Made by a program: the position numbers and the translations under genes. Below, in pieces: positions 1-8,004 of a stretch of DNA of 64,000 nucleotides (the stretch's first letter is position 1; each line of letters opens with the position of its first letter). This DNA is from Thermoplasmatales archaeon (lineage in GTDB: Archaea; Thermoplasmatota; Thermoplasmata; Thermoplasmatales; Thermoplasmataceae). The stretch spans positions 791,966 to 855,965 of the forward strand of contig CP060531.1 in NCBI GenBank assembly GCA_016806715.1, written 5' to 3'. The notes below the pieces were generated by a model. That model did not search any database, had not been told where the DNA came from, and was given only the letters and a program-made list of their open reading frames with translations.

Positions 1-155
1 GAATGATCAATAAAAGGTTCCAGATTGCAGTAGGGCTGGTAAAAGGCGGGAAGATAACCAATGAAAATATAGATCGGATAGAAACAGCAAATAACGTATC
101 CAGGAAGCTGGACAGGAAGGTCCTGGAATACGCAAGGGAGCTACTGGGAAAATGA
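1..155 (+). CDS. C-terminal end of an unidentified protein (cut by window edge)
   Basis: An open frame enters from the left edge and stops at TGA 153-155. About 50 residues are visible from an in-frame ATG at position 3. They form a charged, probably helical tail rich in Lys, Arg, Asn and Glu and ending in LLGK. The stop overlaps the ATG of the next gene (ATGA, 152-155), so the two are probably cotranscribed and translationally coupled. I do not recognise the family, and I cannot tell whether the ATG at 3 is the true start or an internal methionine. Confidence 0.5.
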   Translation, partial: MINKRFQIAVGLVKGGKITNENIDRIETANNVSRKLDRKVLEYARELLGK

Positions 156-463
156 TCCTCAATTACTATGACATACTAAGTGCAGCGGGTATAATCCCAT
201 CTTTCATGGCAACAGGACTCAACCTGTCGGGAGTCATTGGGGCCAGGATCTACATTTCCCTTTCTCTGAAGCTAAGCATGCTCATAATTGTCCCGGCAAT
301 CGTAACAATATTACTAGCGTTATTGAACAGCTGGATCTCGATTATTTTTCTGGTTGCAACGTTTATCCTGATCGTATTCTCCTACGTATATCTCGCAGTT
401 ATTGTAGATGAACTTTCACATAATGAAAGAGTAGTTGACGAATTGCTGAGAACTAAGCAATAA
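152..463 (+). CDS. Small membrane protein, unknown function
   Basis: This 103-residue protein starts on an ATG inside an ATGA overlap with the upstream gene. Two long hydrophobic stretches are visible, about residues 38-58 and 62-86, with a weaker one near 10-30. A charged C-terminal tail (ELSHNERVVDELLRTKQ) follows and is likely cytoplasmic. No catalytic motif is visible and I do not recognise the family. Its only context is the coupled upstream gene, of which just the end lies in the window. Downstream the operon stops at a transposase remnant on the other strand. Confidence 0.6.
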   Translation: MILNYYDILSAAGIIPSFMATGLNLSGVIGARIYISLSLKLSMLIIVPAIVTILLALLNSWISIIFLVATFILIVFSYVYLAVIVDELSHNERVVDELLRTKQ

Positions 464-486
464 GGTTATGATTTCTGTTAAGCGTA

Positions 487-801
487 TTAACATCCAAGAC
501 TTGGCGGTCTTGTCTCAAATGAGGAGTGGCAGTCATTGCACCTGTATCTCTGGATTTTGATCAATGTTCCTGTTTCAAGCTTCCTGATGAATGTGCCGTT
601 ATTCACAATGTTGTGGGATCCGCGCTGTGAACAGGTCGGTTTTCTATAATAGATAAGATCAGGATCATCGCCGAGAGAAATGTGAACATCCAGTACATTT
701 GGAACGACGATGGTATTCGTCGTGGGTGGATCCACACCGAAGTCGTCCACGTTGAATGTGATTACACGCCGGGATAGGAAAGGATACTTTCGGAAACGCA
801 T
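487..801 (-). pseudogene. N-terminal fragment of a Thermoplasmatales-type transposase
   Basis: A 104-residue minus-strand frame holds a single CxxC pair near its end (RCNDCHSSF) that looks like half of a zinc ribbon, followed by RPPSLGC and a stop. From memory this matches the N-terminal zinc-binding part of a transposase family common in Ferroplasma and relatives, whose catalytic core contains GYFVYDEQYAH. That core is absent here but occurs in the element at 6950-7875. Sequence just upstream of the start (about 825-880) resembles the sequence upstream of the other element (about 7875-7935), which supports a shared family. It is read as a truncated, inactive IS copy, not a working gene. Confidence 0.6.
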
Positions 802-926
802 GTCATGTAATGCTTGAGTAGTATTTCATGATTTCACTTGAAGCGTTCATTTCTTTAAAAAATCAACAAAAAGTTGACAATGTCCGCAGATAACAATGTT
901 TATGAATTCATTGAGATAGTGTTCTA

Positions 927-1856
927 GTGAACCAGGACTATCTGAAAGCATTTGTTGATCTTGCAAGATCGCGTAATATGCGGAAAACAGCTGCAAACTT
1001 GGGGATCACAGAAGCCACTGTGAGCTACAGGTTAAAGCAGCTCGAAAAAATGATCGGACATACCCTCTTTTCTCGCGAGTCAAAAAAATTGGAGATCACA
1101 CAGTTTGGCAAGGAATTCTACCCTGATGCCATACAAGTAGTTTCCATACTGGACAAGTACTCGGCCAACCACACCCTTAACATAGCTTCAAAGGTAATCA
1201 AGGTTTCGTCAGGTGAGATAGCTGCCATATATGTGCTTCCAGGACTTATCAAGAGTTTCAAGGATAAGAACAGGGATATTACAGTAGACATGGAGATCGG
1301 AAGTTCCTACGAAATTGTCCAGGAACTTGTAGATGCAAACTCAGATGTTGGTTTTGTCGTTAGCATCAACTTTCCAGAATTCCACTCTATCTTATCAAAA
1401 ATGAGTGTTACCGAGCTTACTAGCATAGACCTTATATTCATTGCGCCAAGGGACTGTAAGTTCCTTGACAGGAAGATTGTTGCTCCAAAGGACATTGTTG
1501 GTATGCCATACATATCACGGTATGCCAATTCGGGGGTTCAGTCTCAGGTAGAGCAGATTCTCGCAAAGGCAGGGATAACGGAGAACGATCTGAACATTGT
1601 ATTCAGGTTGGAAAATTCCTCGTCGGTAATTAGTGCGGTCTCTGAAGGGCTTGGGGTCTCAATAGTGGCCATGGTTCAGGCCGAGAAACACATAAAGAAT
1701 GGATCCATAGGCTGGCTCCCTCTCGATACGGATCTTAAAACCAGTCTCTATCTGGTGGACAGATGGAATGGAACAAACGACACAGTTAACAGGCTGGTCG
1801 CATTCACAAAATTCTATATGGATAACTATATAAATAAAAAAGAAGTGATAAACTGA
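927..1856 (+). CDS. LysR-family transcriptional regulator
   Basis: This 309-residue protein has an N-terminal winged helix-turn-helix (about residues 1-60; NMRKTAANLGITEATVSYRLKQ cut short here, with the RLKQLE recognition-helix end) followed by a periplasmic-binding-like effector domain from about residue 90. Length and layout fit LysR regulators, which usually sense a small metabolite and control neighbouring catabolic genes. The start is GTG 927; an A/T-rich stretch about 25 bases upstream suggests a leaderless transcript. It ends four bases before the convergent stop of the enolase-superfamily gene. By position it probably regulates the sugar-acid cluster up to 6361. LysR proteins are less common in archaea than in bacteria, so lateral origin is possible. 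Confidence 0.85.
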   Translation: MNQDYLKAFVDLARSRNMRKTAANLGITEATVSYRLKQLEKMIGHTLFSRESKKLEITQFGKEFYPDAIQVVSILDKYSANHTLNIASKVIKVSSGEIAAIYVLPGLIKSFKDKNRDITVDMEIGSSYEIVQELVDANSDVGFVVSINFPEFHSILSKMSVTELTSIDLIFIAPRDCKFLDRKIVAPKDIVGMPYISRYANSGVQSQVEQILAKAGITENDLNIVFRLENSSSVISAVSEGLGVSIVAMVQAEKHIKNGSIGWLPLDTDLKTSLYLVDRWNGTNDTVNRLVAFTKFYMDNYINKKEVIN

Positions 1857-1860
1857 ATCA

Positions 1861-3030
1861 CTACAGAACCAAGTACTTCTTCACTGTCGCTTCATTGAGT
1901 TCTATGCCTAATCCTTCCGTTTTTGGAACCTTGATCATACCGCCAGACTGTGAATCGAGATTAGTCTTCAGCAAATCACTCTTGAGAGGATTAGACTGCT
2001 CATGCGACCATGCAGTCCTCATGTACTCATACGTTAGGAAATTCTGCGCGTAGGCTGCCAGATGTAGCTCTGCTGTCATTGTTACTCCTGAGGAGCTACC
2101 TGTGTGAGGTGCGTACGGAATACCATAAGCCCTTGCCATTGAAAGTATATTCCTGACCTCAGTAAATCCACCGGCACGCCCTACATTCGGCTGAATGATG
2201 TCAATATTTCCGGAAGTTATGAGGTCTCTGAAACCATACTTTGTGAACTCTGATTCACCAGCTGCTATTGGAATGTCGAGCTTCTGGGTAAGTTCATGGT
2301 AGCCTGGCATGTTGTCAGGCGGTATGGGCTCCTCGAACCAGAACACGTCATATTTCTCGAATATCCTGCCAAGTTTAAGGGCCGAATTCACTGTATAGCC
2401 AGAGTTTGCATCCACCATAATTGTCAGGGCGTCACCATACTCCTGCCTCAAGAGTTTCACTGCAAGGGCATCCTCTTCAATCCCTCTTCCTATCTTCAGT
2501 TTAACCTGAGTGAACCCCTCGTCTATGATCTTCTTCACTTCCTGCACAACTTCCTTCGGCTTCTTGAAACGTATTGATGAGGCATAGCACTGTATTTCGT
2601 TCCGGAATTTCCCTCCCAGCAGGCTGTAAATGGGAAGCTTTAACGTCTTGCCCATAAGATCCCATATGGCCATATCTACACCGCTGATTGCTTCAATCAT
2701 GTATCCTTTATAATGCCCACGCTGCTTCATGGTGGCATACATCTCTTCCCACAGAAATTCATAATCATATGCATTCTTTCCCGCAATTATGGGAGCCAGG
2801 ACGTCAAGAATGATGCTTTTGAGTGCCTCTGGAGCAAGCCTTGTCATGCACTCCCCGATCCCGGTAAGACCATTCTCGCCTGTTATCTTTACGATCACAC
2901 TCTTATAGGATCCAAAAACTATGGTCTTGAGTTCCTGATAATAAGGCAGACTCTCAGGTGGCGTTGTAAGATCCGTTATTGGTACTACGAGGTTTAAAAC
3001 CTCAACCCTTGTAATTTTCAACTCCTGCAT
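1861..3030 (-). CDS. Enolase-superfamily (mandelate racemase / sugar-acid dehydratase-like) enzyme
   Basis: The protein has about 389 residues from ATG 3030; an upstream in-frame ATG at 3069 would add 13 residues without family support. The N-terminal capping domain is followed by a TIM barrel with the superfamily landmarks in order: KLKIG (KxK base, near residue 175), VDANS (metal Asp), FEEP (metal Glu), AGES (metal Glu) and PHTGSS (catalytic His). This points to the mandelate racemase subgroup, whose members mostly dehydrate acid sugars or racemise hydroxy acids. The motif usually reading QPD is QPN here, so the partner of the catalytic His may be altered. It is divergent from the MFS/dehydrogenase/cyclase operon, suggesting a joint pathway for a sugar acid or hydroxy dicarboxylate. 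The exact substrate is not readable. Confidence 0.8.
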   Translation of the reverse strand: MQELKITRVEVLNLVVPITDLTTPPESLPYYQELKTIVFGSYKSVIVKITGENGLTGIGECMTRLAPEALKSIILDVLAPIIAGKNAYDYEFLWEEMYATMKQRGHYKGYMIEAISGVDMAIWDLMGKTLKLPIYSLLGGKFRNEIQCYASSIRFKKPKEVVQEVKKIIDEGFTQVKLKIGRGIEEDALAVKLLRQEYGDALTIMVDANSGYTVNSALKLGRIFEKYDVFWFEEPIPPDNMPGYHELTQKLDIPIAAGESEFTKYGFRDLITSGNIDIIQPNVGRAGGFTEVRNILSMARAYGIPYAPHTGSSSGVTMTAELHLAAYAQNFLTYEYMRTAWSHEQSNPLKSDLLKTNLDSQSGGMIKVPKTEGLGIELNEATVKKYLVL

Positions 3031-3176
3031 ATATTTCACTCTTCCGGGGAAAGACTGTATTTTCATCATGTCCCCAAAAAAGTAGTTCTAGGTTGTTTTT
3101 AAGTTTTTCTATCAATCATCACAATGATAGAAATCTTTATACATACAATTGGTTTATACTTTATGAGGAAAGTCAT

Positions 3177-4610
3177 ATGACTGATTCGGTTGATAGAAAT
3201 GGTGGAAGAGTTGGGAACATACCGGCCCGTCTTGAAAGGCTGCCCATTGGCAGATATCACTGGACACTCGTGATCCTGGTTGCATTCATATATATGTATG
3301 AATCACTGGACCTCGGCATAACGGGTACAGTAAGCACAGTACTTGGGCAGTTTCCGGGGCATACCGCTCTTCTCATCGCATTCTTCGGCGTTGCTGTGAC
3401 AGTGGGTATAGTAATTGGAATGGCATTCTCCGGGAGACTCGCGGACAGATATGGAAAGAGGAGAATAGTACTCTACGGACTGCTTGTTCTTCTCGGAATG
3501 TCTGGGATAATAGCCATCATTCCTGCTAACTTTCCGCTTCTCATAGCACTGAGGGTCATACAGGGCATTGGAGCAGGCGCAGTTTATGCATTCCCGTATT
3601 CATACCTGGCTGAATTCATTCCAAAGAGCCGAAGAGGATACTTCATAGGATTCATCGATCTGTTCTTTGTCTTTGGATATTTCCTTGCCCCTCTGATCTC
3701 ACTTTATGCAATTCCGTTTCTGCCCGCATCCCTTTCCTGGAGGGTGGTATTCGCAATTGGCTTTGTTCCCATCGTGCTTTATCCTTTATACTACAAGTAC
3801 ATACCTGAATCCCCCAGATGGCTGGAGAGGAATGGACATTATGAGAAAGCAAACCGGATAGTTTCGGGTATCGAAGACAAGATCAGGAAACAGTATGGAA
3901 AGGACCTTCCTGCCCCTGTAATCACCGAGGATCTCGTTGAGGTTGAGGGAACAAAGCCTGGAATTAGGGACCTTTTCCAGAAAAAGTACCTCCGCTATTC
4001 CATTCCACTGTGGATTTATACATCAGCCATGCTGTCTGGCTTCTATATTTCCACCATATATGCACCCACCATCTTCGAGGCTTTTGGCTTCACGGCTTTC
4101 TATGCTCTTCTGTTTACTATGATCATGAATGGCTTAATGCTGTTTCCGAAGATGGGGGTTATGTTCACAGCGGACAGAGTTGGCAGGAAAAAGCTGGGAA
4201 TATTGCTGATGTCACTGGCAGGCGTATTTGCGATACTACTTTACGCTGTCCACTCCAGCCTTCTGCTGGTTGTTATCCTAGTGTTTGCTGTGTTCTGGGC
4301 TGTTAATGCAAATTCGCCTCTCTGGAGAATGTTTGCAAGTGAAACATACCCTACTACCGCAAGGCAGACCGGTGTATATTTCAATGAGATGGTATCAAGA
4401 CTCTGGTCAGGTGTAATATTCACACTTATCATAGGGTATGACATAGTATCCACATCACTCATTGGATCTGCGAAAATACATGCGATATATTTTTCATATC
4501 TGCTCATTGCCCTAATAAGCATAGTTGGGGCGATGTCGGTGTACCTCCTCAAGGAGACTGCCAACAAACAGCTGGAAAAGATAGAGTATGAGATAGAACA
4601 GGGAAAGTGA
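3177..4610 (+). CDS. MFS transporter, sugar/organic-acid type
   Basis: This membrane protein has 477 residues from ATG 3177. An upstream in-frame ATG at 3093 exists, but 3177 aligns with the paralogue at 47551-48942, which also begins with a short polar N-terminus and the segment ARLERLP. About 12 hydrophobic segments are visible. The MFS signature between helices 2 and 3 reads GRLADRYGKRR, and a matching signature in the second half reads DRVGRKK. The sugar-porter-like motif PESPRWL precedes the central loop. It is first in an operon with the dehydrogenase and the cyclase-family hydrolase, so it probably imports their substrate by proton symport. Confidence 0.85.
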   Translation: MTDSVDRNGGRVGNIPARLERLPIGRYHWTLVILVAFIYMYESLDLGITGTVSTVLGQFPGHTALLIAFFGVAVTVGIVIGMAFSGRLADRYGKRRIVLYGLLVLLGMSGIIAIIPANFPLLIALRVIQGIGAGAVYAFPYSYLAEFIPKSRRGYFIGFIDLFFVFGYFLAPLISLYAIPFLPASLSWRVVFAIGFVPIVLYPLYYKYIPESPRWLERNGHYEKANRIVSGIEDKIRKQYGKDLPAPVITEDLVEVEGTKPGIRDLFQKKYLRYSIPLWIYTSAMLSGFYISTIYAPTIFEAFGFTAFYALLFTMIMNGLMLFPKMGVMFTADRVGRKKLGILLMSLAGVFAILLYAVHSSLLLVVILVFAVFWAVNANSPLWRMFASETYPTTARQTGVYFNEMVSRLWSGVIFTLIIGYDIVSTSLIGSAKIHAIYFSYLLIALISIVGAMSVYLLKETANKQLEKIEYEIEQGK

Positions 4611-4619
4611 GGTGAGACC

Positions 4620-5708
4620 ATAAGCGTATACAGTATTGCAGTTGCAGAGGGCGACAGCATAGGACCAGAAATTGTTAAAGCATCAATGGATGTGCTGAAT
4701 TTTCTGCATGAAATGATATTCAGCGATGTAAAAATTGATTTCAGGGAGGTTGAGGTGGGATGGAAGGGCTTTAAGTCACAGGGGTCGAGCCTCCCGGAGG
4801 AATCCGTACGCTCAATGGAGGCATGCGACGGTCTCATACTTGGCCCCCTCGATGTTGGCAAATATCCTGCAGAGGACCCGGGTGGACCAAGCCCATCGGG
4901 ACATATAAGGAAGCATTTTGATCTCTTTGCCAACATCAGACCGACAGTATCTTATGGAATTAACAGCAGTTATCCTGACGGAGATGTTGATCTCGTAATT
5001 GTCAGGGAGAACACTGAAGGCTTTTACGCAGATAGAAATATGTTCATGGGAAGTGGTGAATTTATGCCCACTCAGGACGTTGCTATGGCACTAAGAGTTG
5101 TCACAAGAAAAGGATCCGAGCGAATAATAAGAGAGGCTTTCAGGATTGCATCCAGCCGCCGGAGGCACGTAACCGCTGTACATAAGGGGAATGTACTTAA
5201 GATCTCAGATGGTATGTTCCTTCAGGTATTCGACAAAATATCCAAGGAATTCCCCAACATAAATAGTGATAACAAAATCGTGGATGCCATGGCTTTTGAC
5301 ATTCTCAGGAGCCCACAGAAATATGACGTTATAGTGACAACGAATATGTTCGGCGATATATTGAGTGATGAGGCCGCAGGAATTGCAGGGAGTCTCGGAT
5401 TGGCGCCTTCCTTGAATTCTGGGGAAAATTATGCCATGGCTCAGGCAGTCCATGGTTCCGCACCAGACATTGCTGGAAAGGGCATATCGAATCCCATAGC
5501 TGAAATTCTTTCTTGCGGAATGCTTCTTGAGTGGCTCGGACAGCGAAACAGGGATTCAAAGCTAATTAAGATGTCAGAATTGATCAGCGTAGCAACCAGA
5601 AAAATGATAAAGAGGAGAGAAAATCTCACACCGGATCTTGGTGGTAATGGTAATACAGAATCCGTAACAAGAGGTATAATCAGCAATATTGAAGGTGTGC
5701 ATAAATGA
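4620..5708 (+). CDS. Isocitrate/isopropylmalate/tartrate dehydrogenase-family enzyme, apparent AUA start
   Basis: This NAD(P)-dependent beta-decarboxylating dehydrogenase has about 362 residues if read from ATA 4620. The conserved N-terminus GDSIGPE (usually GDGIGPE) lies upstream of the first in-frame ATG (4686), so that ATG cannot be the true start. Other family marks are RENTEGFYADR, VTTNMFGDILSDEAA (Mg-binding Asp pair) and HGSAPDIAGKGI. In frame between the previous stop (4608-4610) and the motif there is no ATG, GTG or TTG. A Shine-Dalgarno-like GAGGTGA sits just upstream of ATA 4620; ATT 4635 is another candidate. Its position with a transporter, cyclase and acid-sugar dehydratase suggests a tartrate/malate-type catabolic substrate, not leucine or glutamate synthesis. 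Confidence 0.75.
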   Translation: MSVYSIAVAEGDSIGPEIVKASMDVLNFLHEMIFSDVKIDFREVEVGWKGFKSQGSSLPEESVRSMEACDGLILGPLDVGKYPAEDPGGPSPSGHIRKHFDLFANIRPTVSYGINSSYPDGDVDLVIVRENTEGFYADRNMFMGSGEFMPTQDVAMALRVVTRKGSERIIREAFRIASSRRRHVTAVHKGNVLKISDGMFLQVFDKISKEFPNINSDNKIVDAMAFDILRSPQKYDVIVTTNMFGDILSDEAAGIAGSLGLAPSLNSGENYAMAQAVHGSAPDIAGKGISNPIAEILSCGMLLEWLGQRNRDSKLIKMSELISVATRKMIKRRENLTPDLGGNGNTESVTRGIISNIEGVHK

Positions 5709-6361
5709 AATATAAATGGTTTGATCTGAGTCATACATATGAAGAGGGAATGCCGGAGGCTACGGGACACGCCGCAATGAAGAGTGAAAGCGTGAATAAC
5801 AGGAATACGGGTTCAAGAATAACAAATATAACTTTCAATTCGCACTGCGGCACACACATTGACGCCCCTTATCACTATGTTGATAACGGAAGGACAATAG
5901 ACACCTTCCCGCCGGATTTCTTCTCTGGAACGGCTGCAGTACTGGATCTTCCCAGAGATGATTTCCAACCAGTAACACGTGATGATATCCTGAAAAACCT
6001 CGACCTTGTTTCTGCTGCAGATTTTGTTTTCATTAGAACAGGTTGGGAGGAAAAGTGGAACCGTGAGGAATATGTATGGAAATATCCCTACATCTCCCCA
6101 GAAGCTGCAGAATATCTTGCAAGTTCAAGGATCAGAATATTGGGAACTGATACAATATCCCCTGATCCATCGCTGAAGAGCGGGCTCAGGAAAGGATCTC
6201 CGGCCCACCTTGCTCTCCTGCCCCGGAACATCCTCATCATTGAGAACCTTGCAGGATTGAAACCACTTGCTGGTAAGCTTGTGGAGACCTTCTGTTTCCC
6301 ACTAAAATTCACGGGAGGAGATGGATCACCCGTTAGGGTGGTTGCTAGGATTCCCACGTAA
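5705..6361 (+). CDS. Cyclase-family (kynurenine formamidase-like) metal-dependent hydrolase
   Basis: This 218-residue protein carries the signature of the cyclase family, NSHCGTHIDAPYHY near residue 45. Its two His and one Asp bind a divalent metal. The next conserved block, DFVFIRTGWEEKW, and LGTDTISPD are also present. Members open cyclic amides or act on formyl-kynurenine, isatin and similar compounds; many are uncharacterised. The ATG overlaps the dehydrogenase stop (ATGA, 5705-5708), so the two are translationally coupled and likely share a pathway. Substrate unknown; a lactone or cyclic imide arising in the sugar-acid pathway is possible but speculative. Confidence 0.8.
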   Translation: MKYKWFDLSHTYEEGMPEATGHAAMKSESVNNRNTGSRITNITFNSHCGTHIDAPYHYVDNGRTIDTFPPDFFSGTAAVLDLPRDDFQPVTRDDILKNLDLVSAADFVFIRTGWEEKWNREEYVWKYPYISPEAAEYLASSRIRILGTDTISPDPSLKSGLRKGSPAHLALLPRNILIIENLAGLKPLAGKLVETFCFPLKFTGGDGSPVRVVARIPT

Positions 6362-6374
6362 ATCTGCGGCAGGA

Positions 6375-6698
6375 CTAAAGTCTGCCCAAACAGTTATTCA
6401 TACCAATCATCATATTGCCTTTATCACTCAATTGGCCGAAGTAGACATTTTTGCAAAAGGCGGAAATATGTGCGAATCGTGATTCTGCAATCTCACTCCT
6501 GATGGTGAATTTTACACTTTCAAAATGCACAGCTGTCCCAGCCGATCTTGAAGGGACATTTTTGTTGCTTATTGTTGCGAAGTGGCACCGTACCTTGTGG
6601 CCAATTGATACTTCAGAATTCTGAGAGGCACTTTCATAGCAGAAATGCGTCGCTAGAAGGTATCTTGGTGCAAATTTACGTAAGAGGTTAGACGTCAT
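6375..6698 (-). CDS. Unidentified open reading frame, possibly an IS remnant
   Basis: A 107-residue minus-strand frame with no recognisable motif. It is Ser/Asn/His/Cys-rich with no clear hydrophobic core, and it lies between the end of the catabolic operon and an IS110 remnant. It may be debris from a mobile element or chance; no start signal stands out. I keep it because it fills most of a 500-base stretch with no other candidate, but I do not assert that it is expressed. Confidence 0.2.
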   Translation of the reverse strand: MTSNLLRKFAPRYLLATHFCYESASQNSEVSIGHKVRCHFATISNKNVPSRSAGTAVHFESVKFTIRSEIAESRFAHISAFCKNVYFGQLSDKGNMMIGMNNCLGRL

Positions 6699-6719
6699 GA
6701 AAAAATTCTTTTGTCCATG

Positions 6720-6892
6720 CTGTCATGACGATGACAACGTGAGAGACGGAGAGGCAGTCGACGTAAAACTTGACCTGTGAGGTCGCCGTTTAGATTGACT
6801 ACCCTTCGCGCTTCGACATACTACCCTGCAAGGAAGGTGAATATAAGGCTTGTCGAGATATCTCCGACCCTAAACTCTCACCGCTTAATGAG
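6720..6892 (+). other. Possible left-end non-coding region of the IS110 remnant
   Basis: About 170 bases directly upstream of the IS110 stub have no convincing reading frame but several short GC-rich complementary stretches. IS110-group elements encode their bridge RNA in the non-coding left end upstream of the recombinase. This stretch has the right position and size to be such a relic. No bridge-RNA fold was computed, so this is an inference from position only. Confidence 0.25.
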
Positions 6893-6964
6893 GTGATTAG
6901 AATCTATATAGGATTAGATGTTCATAAACGTACCGTATATGTGACGATGTCAAGATCCGGTTGA
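6893..6964 (+). pseudogene. IS110-family recombinase, N-terminal stub
   Basis: From GTG 6893 the frame reads IRIYIGLDVHKRTVYVT, the typical opening of IS110-family DEDD transposases (first catalytic Asp in GLDVHK). It ends after 23 residues at TGA 6962-6964. The reading stops exactly where the minus-strand transposase of the neighbouring IS ends, so a second element appears to have landed in or replaced the rest of the gene. Only the very start survives and the remainder is not in the window. The identification rests on a short but characteristic motif. Confidence 0.6.
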
Positions 6965-7917
6965 TAAGTACTTGTGATACCAGTAGGATGTTCTCAACAG
7001 TCCCTCCTTTGTCTTGAACCTTTGCTTCAATAGCCATGACTGTATGGAGAAATGCTGCTCCGCCTTGTCTGATGTCTTCTCCACCTCGGGGTTACTGAGA
7101 TACAGGAACACCTCCTTCCTGTGCTTCGTCACAAAAGAAAGTAAGCCTGCCATGATCTTGTCTTCACCATACAGGCTGTGGATCTTGTCGAGCATTATCT
7201 TGTCAACGATCCCATTCTCACTCCTGCCTTCAGCGTTCTTTGTTATTGGTTCACTGTTCTTTCCCTGTCTGTAAAGGTTTGTCCCGTTTGGGAAGAACAT
7301 GTACCTGACCAGCGTCTTTGCCATGTCCATATGCTCTTCCATCCCTGCGTCTTTTATTCCGGGCGCGAAGTCCTTCTCAATGTGGAAGAGGCACCTCTGC
7401 CCCCTTATTAGTATTCCAGGGTGTGACGATACGATTTCCATGACGGATTCGTAGTGGTATCCGTCCGTGGTGATGAATATCTCCTCTGGTATTGTGAACC
7501 TGGAGAGTGCCCTTACAATGAATCCTGCGAGCATATCTTCCCTCAGGTCGTCCAGAATCTCCTCAGCAAAGTTTCCTGCCCCTGCATCCCTGGGGAGCGC
7601 CCTGTATTTCTCTATTCCATCGATGTGTGCGTACTGCTCGTCATAGACGAAATATCCTGATGAGGCCATCATCATGTCCGGAACTGAGGGCGCATCGGGT
7701 TCATGAAGCTGATGAGGTCGTTCTCCTTCAACTCCATGTCCATCATGGGTATATTGTATAACATGAACATTGGAGAAGAATCCGCTGAGGCATAAACGTC
7801 AAGTGATGTTGAAATTCTCTTGAACTCAGTGTATAGTGCCTTTATCAGTTGCATGCGATGAAGTGCCTCCATCACATTTCATGATTTCGCTTCAGAAGCA
7901 CGATTCATGGATAAAAT
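6950..7917 (-). mobile_element. Frameshifted IS element with DDE-type transposase
   Basis: Two minus-strand frames (7672-7875 and 6950-7675) together make one transposase. The downstream part begins within SSGYFVYDEQYAHIDG and contains FITTDGYHY, RGQRCLFHIEKDF and KTSDKAEQHF, marks of a transposase family seen repeatedly in Thermoplasmatales; D, D and E candidates are visible. The upstream part ends at a TGA, while the other frame reads on through PDAPSVPDMMM, so a single-base shift near 7680-7690 separates them. The N-terminal zinc-ribbon part seen at 487-801 is not evident here. Sequence at 7880-7935 resembles that at 825-880. Its low-coordinate edge abuts the IS110 stub. Probably inactive. 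Confidence 0.65.
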
Positions 7918-7947
7918 CAAATAAATTTTGACACCTATTATTTGTTG

Positions 7948-7962
7948 AAACATTTTTATACT
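7948..7962 (+). promoter_or_regulatory. Likely TATA box of the secreted-protein gene
   Basis: The run TTTTTATAC at 7952-7960 looks like an archaeal TATA element. A start site about 25 bases downstream (near 7980) would lie after an ATG at 7942 and before the ATG at 8005. This argues that 8005 is the true start of the following gene. Confidence 0.4.
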
Positions 7963-8004
7963 TTTACCGTTTCTATTCTTTCGGATGAGCTGAGGTCTTC
8001 ATTA

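Noticed and set aside
4241-4936. 231-codon minus-strand frame across the MFS/dehydrogenase junction
   Set aside because: It covers two well-supported plus-strand genes and has no domain features; it is an antisense shadow.
4620-5708. Calling the dehydrogenase leuB or icd
   Set aside because: No leucine or citrate-cycle neighbours; the catabolic setting fits a tartrate/malate-type role and the substrate cannot be read from sequence alone.
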